From NCBI GenBank assembly GCA_964466625.1, contig CAYXQF010000019.1, forward strand, positions 1-27,925: a stretch of DNA of 27,925 nt. The letters run 5' to 3'. Shown in pieces: positions 16,939 through 22,800 of this stretch (the stretch's first letter is position 1; the number at the start of each line of letters is the position of its first letter). Source of the stretch: QALR01 sp964466625 (GTDB taxonomy: Bacteria > Bacillota > Clostridia > Oscillospirales > CAG-272). Below the pieces are notes generated by a model. The model did no database searches and was not told where the DNA came from. It saw nothing but the letters and a program-made list of their open reading frames with translations. The position numbers and the translations under genes were made by a program.

Positions 16939-18051
16939 TCAACCAAGCTGTTCAAGCATCAGTTCATATTTTTTGAATCTTGGATCGTTGGAAATCATAT
17001 TCTCCTCTGTCTTAAAACACCCTTGATAGCAACTATGCAGATAAAACTTGAAATTACTCTTTATTTCTGTTGCTACAGCTCCATCTCCGTTTTCTTTACA
17101 TTCCTTATAATCGAAAATCAGACTATCGGTAAGTTCTTCAATAACATCAAAAGCTTTCTCAATCTCAGATATTGCGATATAATCATTAGCAAGGTTATTC
17201 AGTCCGCTATATAACCATTTGGTATGAATCCTCATATCCTTGAACATTTTATAATTGAATTTTACACTATCCAGCAGATTATGCCAAGCCGCTATTGCTT
17301 CCTGTTTTCTTGTATTGCCGAGAAGCGAAATTCGTCGTGCTCTTACCGCCAGCGCCTTTAAATAATGATGAACAGCTTCATCACATACATGATCTGCAAT
17401 TTCAAGACATTTATCATAATCATGCTTTTTAGAATAGATCTCTATTTCCATCAACGCCCTTATGCTTCCGCTTTGAGGTAAGCCCTCTGCTGTTTTTTCA
17501 GCATTTGTAAAATCGTTTTGATAAAGATAAAGAATAATAAGCGTTTGTTTCGCATCGATAACCCTTGTTGTATCTCTGTCATAATTTATGATGGATTTTA
17601 AAAGGTTAATCGCTTCATGATAAAGCTCATCTTTCTCTTCCTTTGTTCCCACGCCGTAATAAACAAATCTGGTTATACTATCTGCACATAAAAGCTTCAC
17701 TTCATAATCAAGAGGATATTTTTTAATATGCTCTTGATAAAGCGCATAACATGCGTAATATGCATCATCTTCACGACGATATACCTTTTCTATACCCTTA
17801 TTGATTCTCTTCACTTTTTCATAAAGCTTTTCCCTCTCTGCCTTTTCATCACCACCTGCGCCAAGAAGACAATCGGTAGTCACGCCAAGAATGACGGAAA
17901 GCGGAACAATCTGAGAAATATCGGGCATCGTGTTGTCACACTCCCACTTGGATATTGCTTGCACAGATACCATAAGCTTTTCCGCAAGCTCCGCTTGTGT
18001 CAGTTGCGCTTCTTTTCTTATAATCTTTAGTCTTTGTCCGAAGCTTAACAT
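16939..18051 (-). CDS. XRE transcriptional regulator with TPR-like C-terminus
   Basis: A 370-residue protein. Residues 1-62 are an XRE helix-turn-helix (LTQAELAEKLMVSVQAISKW). Residues of about 75-365 form an all-helical region with TPR-like periodicity, such as the segments around YACYALYQEHIKKYPLDYE and DFTNAEKTAEGLP. This is the layout of clostridial regulators that sense a peptide or partner protein through TPRs. The ATG at 18051 follows AAAGGAA. The gene is AT-richer than those to its left, like the recombinase and TnpV remnant, suggesting the start of an acquired island. Targets are unknown; the recombinase or surface gene nearby are candidates. Confidence 0.88.
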   Translation of the reverse strand: MLSFGQRLKIIRKEAQLTQAELAEKLMVSVQAISKWECDNTMPDISQIVPLSVILGVTTDCLLGAGGDEKAEREKLYEKVKRINKGIEKVYRREDDAYYACYALYQEHIKKYPLDYEVKLLCADSITRFVYYGVGTKEEKDELYHEAINLLKSIINYDRDTTRVIDAKQTLIILYLYQNDFTNAEKTAEGLPQSGSIRALMEIEIYSKKHDYDKCLEIADHVCDEAVHHYLKALAVRARRISLLGNTRKQEAIAAWHNLLDSVKFNYKMFKDMRIHTKWLYSGLNNLANDYIAISEIEKAFDVIEELTDSLIFDYKECKENGDGAVATEIKSNFKFYLHSCYQGCFKTEENMISNDPRFKKYELMLEQLG

Positions 18052-18102
18052 TTTTCACTTTCCTTTCTCAATTTCAAAAGATGCATACTATTATTTGTGT
18101 TA

Positions 18103-18131
18103 AGTATAACATATCATATAAAATTAGTAAA
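18103..18131 (-). promoter_or_regulatory. Promoter for the XRE-TPR regulator
   Basis: On the minus strand there is TTTACT, 17 bp, then TATACT, about 50 bp before the start codon. A moderate match. Confidence 0.5.
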
Positions 18132-18335
18132 CATAAAGGTTGGCGATTCAGATTTAGCCCGATGGTTGATTTTTTATCACATCGAATGCTCGGGTACATT
18201 TTGTAAGCTAAAAGAAAAAGCAGATCTTACGGGTGCCTGCGATAAGGCAGGTTCCCTTTCTCTATTTCAAAACATTGTAATTGGTCAAGATGCGAATGAA
18301 TTGTAGCAAGTCTAAATAAAATCGGAAAAGCTACA
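18132..18335. other. Gene-poor AT-rich stretch before the TnpV remnant
   Basis: A 69-codon open frame at 18097-18306 (+) has no ribosome site and matches nothing recognised. A small CCTGC/GCAGG hairpin lies near 18236-18251. It is probably decayed mobile-element DNA. Confidence 0.35.
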
Positions 18336-18477
18336 ATGAAAAATAAAACCAACAAATAGTTTATTTGAACAGCACGGTATTTCATACCGTGAAGTCAATG
18401 GTGTCTTTATTCCTAATCTCGAACTGCCTGAATGGAAACGAAACCAATGTATTCATACGCTCAATATCTGTAAATAA
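18336..18477 (+). pseudogene. tnpV: Broken TnpV-type transposon protein gene
   Basis: The start reads MKNKTN, then a one-base excess in an A-run causes a stop; shifting frame at about 18355 restores SLFEQHGISYREVNGVFIPNL, followed by ELPEW. This matches the N-terminus of TnpV, a small protein of clostridial Tn4451/Tn6218-like elements. The similarity stops after about 32 residues and the frame ends at 18477, against roughly 110-120 residues in intact TnpV. So the copy is both frameshifted and truncated. A strong terminator follows directly. Confidence 0.65.
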
Positions 18478-18480
18478 TAT

Positions 18481-18522
18481 AGCACCTAATTCTTACATTG
18501 TGATATGAATTAGGTGCTTTTT
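18481..18522 (+). terminator. Terminator after the TnpV remnant
   Basis: A perfect 12-bp stem, AGCACCTAATTC with GAATTAGGTGCT, a 14-nt loop and a following T-run. It insulates the recombinase gene from upstream transcription. Confidence 0.88.
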
Positions 18523-18636
18523 GATTTTATCAGATGCATTGAGGTGCCCCGTAAAAACTCACAAACTGATTTAAATAAAAAGGTTTGCGGAGAAATGAAT
18601 AACAAAAATCAGTGTGTAAAAACTTAATTATGATGT

Positions 18637-18644
18637 GCTACAAT
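18637..18644 (+). promoter_or_regulatory. Extended -10 promoter for the recombinase
   Basis: TGC followed by TACAAT is an extended -10 element. The predicted start near 18652 leaves about 17 nt to the TTG at 18669, which supports that start over upstream ATG and GTG codons. No clear -35 is seen. Confidence 0.5.
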
Positions 18645-18668
18645 AAAATAAAAAAGCGAGGTTCCGTT

Positions 18669-19508
18669 TTGAAAACTATTACACCGACACAAATTGAAAA
18701 GTTTTACACGTATTTAATGGAGGAAGAAAAATCTGCTGCCACGATCAGTAAATATCTGCACGACATTAGGTTTTTTGAACATTGGCTTTCCGCAAAAGAT
18801 TTGGATAAAAGCGCGGTTTTATCTTACAAAGCGTATCTGCTTGAACGATATTCCGTTTCCAGTGTAAACTCTATGCTTTCGTCGCTGAATGCTTTTTTCA
18901 CTTATATGGAATGGTATAACTTAAAAGTAAAAACCGTTAAAGTGCAGCGTCAAATTTTCGCATCAAGTGGTAAAGAGCTCTCGAAAATGGAATATGAACG
19001 TCTATTAAAAGCAGCCAAAAACAAGAATAATGAGCGCCTATATTTATTAATGCAAACCATTTGCGCTTGCGGTATCCGCGTTTCCGAGTTAAAACACATC
19101 ACCGTTGAAGCAATTCGCACAGGACAAACGGAGATTAACTGTAAAGGCAAGCGCCGCAAGGTCTTTCTGCCCCATGAGCTTTGTAAGATGCTCAAAAAGT
19201 ACGTCGGAGAGCAAAAAATAAAAAGCGGTCCCGTTTTCATTACAAAAAACGGAAATCCGCTTGACAGGTCAAATATTTGGTCGGATATGAAGAAACTGTG
19301 TAAAGTCGCAAACGTATCTGACAAAAAGGTTTTCCCTCACAATCTCAGACACTTATTCGCTCGAACCTATTACAGTTTGCAGAAAGACATCGTTCGTTTG
19401 GCAGATATTTTAGGCCATTCCAATGTCAACACGACTCGAATTTACACACAAGAAAACGGTGAAATTCACCGCAAGCAAATTCAAAAACTTGGCTTGCTGC
19501 GATGTTAA
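18669..19508 (+). CDS. XerC/D-like tyrosine recombinase (probable inversion switch enzyme)
   Basis: A 279-residue site-specific recombinase. Residues of about 5-90 are the SAM-like core-binding domain, and residues of about 103-275 are catalytic. The complete active site is visible: Arg137 (CGIRVSE), Lys159 (NCKGKRR), His224 and Arg227 (PHNLRH), His250 (LGH) and nucleophile Tyr259 (RIYTQ). The TTG start at 18669 is chosen for GAGG 7 nt upstream and the extended -10 at 18637. The stop lies 5 bp before a 28-bp recombination site, and a matching inverted site lies 271 bp further on. Adjacency argues that this enzyme inverts that segment. It is short and lacks an arm-binding domain, as in simple XerC/D-type invertases and unlike the integrase at 4364. 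Confidence 0.92.
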   Translation: MKTITPTQIEKFYTYLMEEEKSAATISKYLHDIRFFEHWLSAKDLDKSAVLSYKAYLLERYSVSSVNSMLSSLNAFFTYMEWYNLKVKTVKVQRQIFASSGKELSKMEYERLLKAAKNKNNERLYLLMQTICACGIRVSELKHITVEAIRTGQTEINCKGKRRKVFLPHELCKMLKKYVGEQKIKSGPVFITKNGNPLDRSNIWSDMKKLCKVANVSDKKVFPHNLRHLFARTYYSLQKDIVRLADILGHSNVNTTRIYTQENGEIHRKQIQKLGLLRC

Positions 19509-19513
19509 AAGAT

Positions 19514-19541
19514 TTACCACATAATTGTGATTATGTAGTAA
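19514..19541 (+). repeat. Left recombination site of the invertible segment
   Basis: Left arm TTACCACATAA, 6-bp spacer TTGTGA, right arm TTATGTAGTAA. The arms are inverted copies with one difference (C versus T). This 11-6-11 layout is that of a Xer-type tyrosine-recombinase crossover site. Similarity to the right site ends exactly at the arm ends. Confidence 0.85.
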
Positions 19542-19563
19542 AATCACACATCTTCACAGATTA

Positions 19564-19592
19564 ATTATATCACGACCACTCCTAAAAGTCAA
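19564..19592 (-). promoter_or_regulatory. Strong promoter inside the switch, now facing left
   Basis: On the minus strand there is TTGACT, a 17-bp spacer, then a perfect TATAAT. As assembled it would transcribe through the left site and antisense into the recombinase gene. Once inverted it would drive the 19858 gene. Confidence 0.82.
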
Positions 19593-19650
19593 CAAAATCT
19601 GATAAAATAAGCATATTTTATATTTTCTTTCAAAAAATACATAAGAACAA

Positions 19651-19683
19651 GACCAATTAACAAATTTAAGTTTTTAATTGGTC
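19651..19683. repeat. Inverted repeat at the centre of the switch
   Basis: GACCAATTAA (19651-19660) and TTAATTGGTC (19674-19683) form a perfect 10-bp inverted repeat. Its centre (19667) is within 4 bp of the centre of the invertible segment (19663). It lacks a T-run, so it is more likely a protein site than a terminator. Confidence 0.6.
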
Positions 19684-19725
19684 TGCTAAGTATACAATTT
19701 GGGCTATTTATTGAAGTTAGAAACA

Positions 19726-19734
19726 TGCTAAAAT
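19726..19734 (+). promoter_or_regulatory. Possible weak extended -10 facing the surface gene
   Basis: TGC plus TAAAAT, without a clear -35. In the present orientation it could give low transcription of the 19858 gene, so the OFF state may be leaky. Confidence 0.3.
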
Positions 19735-19784
19735 GAAAAAACGAGAAGTTTTAGATGGGAGTAGAACTTTTTTCATAAGCCTGA

Positions 19785-19812
19785 TTACCACATAATCACA
19801 ATTATGTAGTAA
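19785..19812 (-). repeat. Right recombination site of the invertible segment
   Basis: Left arm TTACCACATAA, spacer TCACAA, right arm TTATGTAGTAA. The spacer is the reverse complement of the left site's spacer, which makes the sites inverted and predicts inversion and not deletion. It ends 45 bp before the lipoprotein gene. Confidence 0.85.
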
Positions 19813-19857
19813 TTCGCGCTGATTTCTCAATATTTATAAACAAAAGAGGAACGGTTT

Positions 19858-22800
19858 ATGAAAAAACTGAAAAAAGGACTCCTGAAAAAGTCATTAGCCT
19901 TGCTCCTTGCAGGTGCATTGATGACGGGTGCCTTGGTATCGTGTGCAGAGCCTGTAAATGGCAAATCTGCTTACGAAGTCGCTGTTGAAAACGGTTACAA
20001 TGGCACAGTGGAAGAATGGCTTGCTTCTCTTGTCGGCGAAGCAGGCGCTAATGGACTTGACGGCAAAAACGGCAAGTCTGCATACGAGATTGCCGTTGAA
20101 AACGGCTATACCGGTACGGAAGCAGAATGGCTCGCCCTGCTTGTCGGTGAGGCAGGAAAAAACGGTGCAGATGGCAAATCTGCTTACGAGCTCGCTGTAG
20201 AAAACGGATTTGAGGGTTCTCTTTCCGATTGGCTTGACTCCTTGATCGGTCAAGACGGTACAAACGGTAAGGACGGCAAAGACGGTGCCGACGGCTCTGA
20301 CGGCAGAGATGGCTCTGATGGTAGAGATGGTGCCGATGGTAAAGATGGCAAAGATGGTGCTGACGGCAAGGACGGTGAAGATGGCAAATCCGCATACGAG
20401 CTTGCTGTGGAAAATGGCTACGAAGGCACCTTGACCGAATGGCTGGCATCTCTCGTCGGCAAGGATGGCACTGCTGCTGCAAAAGGCGAGGACGGCAAAT
20501 CCGCTTACGAGTTGGCGCAAGATGCAGGTTTTGAAGGTACGCTTCAGGATTGGCTGGCATCTCTTGTCGGTACATCCGGTAGCAACGGCAAATCTGCTTA
20601 TGAGATCGCCGTTGACAATGGTTACAAAGGCACGGAAGCCGAATGGCTAAACACTTTGATTGGTAAAGATGGCAAGGATGGCGAAACGCCTTATATCGGT
20701 GAAAACGGTAACTGGTGGGTCGGTGACGAAGACCTTGGCGTGAAAGCAACCGGCGCCGACGGTAATGATGGTCTTACTCCCGAGATCGTAGACGGCTACT
20801 GGTGGATCGGCGGTCAAAACACGAATATCAAAGCATTTGGCGTGGATGCATCCAATCCCGAGATCATAGACGGCACTTGGTGGATCGGTGGCGTAGACTC
20901 CGGAATCAGCGCGCAAGGTCCTCAAGGCGACAAAGGTGAAACAGGTGACGCAGGTAAAGACGGTGAAACGCCTTATATCGGTGAAAACGGCAACTGGTGG
21001 GTTGGCACTACCGACACGCAGGTTCCGGCGAAAGGCGAAAAGGGCGACCAAGGTCCTCAGGGTGAAAAAGGCGAAGACGGTCTTACCCCTTACATCAAAG
21101 ACGGTAACTGGTGGGTCGGTGACACTGACACAGGCGTGAAAGCAGAAGGCACTGCTGGTGAAGATGGTCTAACCCCCTATATCAGCTCCAACGGTTATTG
21201 GTGCGTTGGCGATAAAAGCCTGAACGTGCTCGCGCAAGGTCCTCAAGGTGAAAAGGGTGAAACCGGCAATGGTATTTCCTCCATTGCGAAAACTTCCACA
21301 GAAGGTTTGGTTGACACTTACACTATTACCTATACCGATGGANNNNNNNNNNNNNNNNNNNNNNNNNNNNNNNNNNNNNNNNNNNNNNNNNNNNNNNNNN
21401 NNNNNNNNNNNNNNNNNNNNNNNNNNNNNNNNNNNNNNNNNNACGGTATTTCCTCCATTGAGAAAACTTCCACAGAAGGTTTGGTTGACACTTACACCAT
21501 TACCTATACCGATGGAACTACAACGACCTTTACCGTGACGAACGGTGCACAGGGCGTCCAAGGCATTCAGGGTGAAAAGGGCGAAGATGGCCAGACACCC
21601 GTTATTACTATTCAGAACGGTAACTGGTTCATTAATAGTCAGGATACCAATGTCAAAGCGGAAGGTGTCAAGGGCGAAACCGGTAACGGTATTTCCTCCA
21701 TTGAGAAAACTTCCACAGAAGGTTTGGTTGACACTTACACCATTACCTATACCGATGGAACTACAACGACCTTTACCGTGACGAACGGTGCACAGGGCGT
21801 CCAAGGCATTCAGGGTGAAAAGGGCGAAGATGGCCAGACACCCGTTATTACTATTCAGAACGGTAACTGGTTCATTAATGATCAGGATACCAATGTCAAA
21901 GCGGAAGGTGTCAAGGGCGAAAAGGGTGAAACCGGTGAACAAGGTGAAAAAGGCGATACCGGCGAAAAAGGTGAAACCGGTGCAGACGGTGTAACACCTC
22001 ATATCGGTGAAAACGGCAACTGGTGGATTGGTACTACTGATACAGGTGTGTCAGCAAAGGGTGAACAAGGTGATGTCGGCGCAGATGGCGTAACACCTCA
22101 TATCGGTGAAGACGGCTATTGGTACATCGGCGAAACCAAAACCGATGTTATGGCACAAGGCCCTCAGGGCGAACAAGGTCTTCAGGGTGAGCAGGGACCT
22201 CAAGGTGTCGGTATTGACTACGTTTATATTAAAGACAATCATTTGTGGGTTGTTTTGACAAACGGTGATGAGCTTGATGCCGGTCAGGTTATTTTCCCGA
22301 GCGAGATTTATATCGAAGCTCCCGAAGATGACGATACATATACTCTCGATAATGATAGCTTGAATGGTGTGGAATACATCGTTCTTGAGGGTGATTGGAG
22401 CGAAAAGACGCTCTCAATCGAATATAGCCGAAGAGCGAATATCGAAATTGAATCTGACAGTGGTGTCAACAATATCATCGTAGATGCTCCCAGAGCAGAA
22501 ATTACACTCAACGGCATCACAATTAATACTCTTGAAGTTAAGGCTGTTGCGGAAAATACGCTGACGCTTACTAATTCCACTGTTTCGGATCTTACAGTCG
22601 AAAAAGGACACGTCAACGTTGCAGATAATTCCGCAGTTGAAAATCTTTCGCTTACCCCCTCGGAGAAAGGCGCAGCGACGAAATTGACAGTTTCCTCCGG
22701 AAGCGCAACGGTTTCTTCCGTTACCGTCAATACGCTCGCAGAAGCTGAGTCTCCGAAGATCGTGGTCGAAGAAAATGCGAAAATTGAAACAATCGTCGCA

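Larger units (their letters stand above)
19514..19812. other. Invertible promoter segment (phase-variation switch)
   Basis: A 299-bp stretch between the recombinase and collagen-like lipoprotein genes, bounded by 28-bp sites with 6-bp spacers in opposite orientation (TTGTGA and TCACAA). Inside is a near-consensus promoter at 19564-19592, now pointing left. Inversion would move its -10 to about 19757-19762 pointing right, giving a leader of about 90 nt before the start at 19858. This is an ON/OFF switch by all visible criteria, and the assembled orientation has the strong promoter directed away from the gene (OFF or low). Actual inversion is inferred. Confidence 0.82.

Noticed and set aside
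19651..19683. Central inverted repeat of the switch as a transcription terminator
   Set aside because: The stem is A/T-rich with no T-run on either strand.
19900..22240. Repeated DNA suggesting a CRISPR array
   Set aside because: The repeats are in frame, degenerate and encode Gly-X-Y and Trp modules; there are no constant 25-36-bp repeats with unique spacers.
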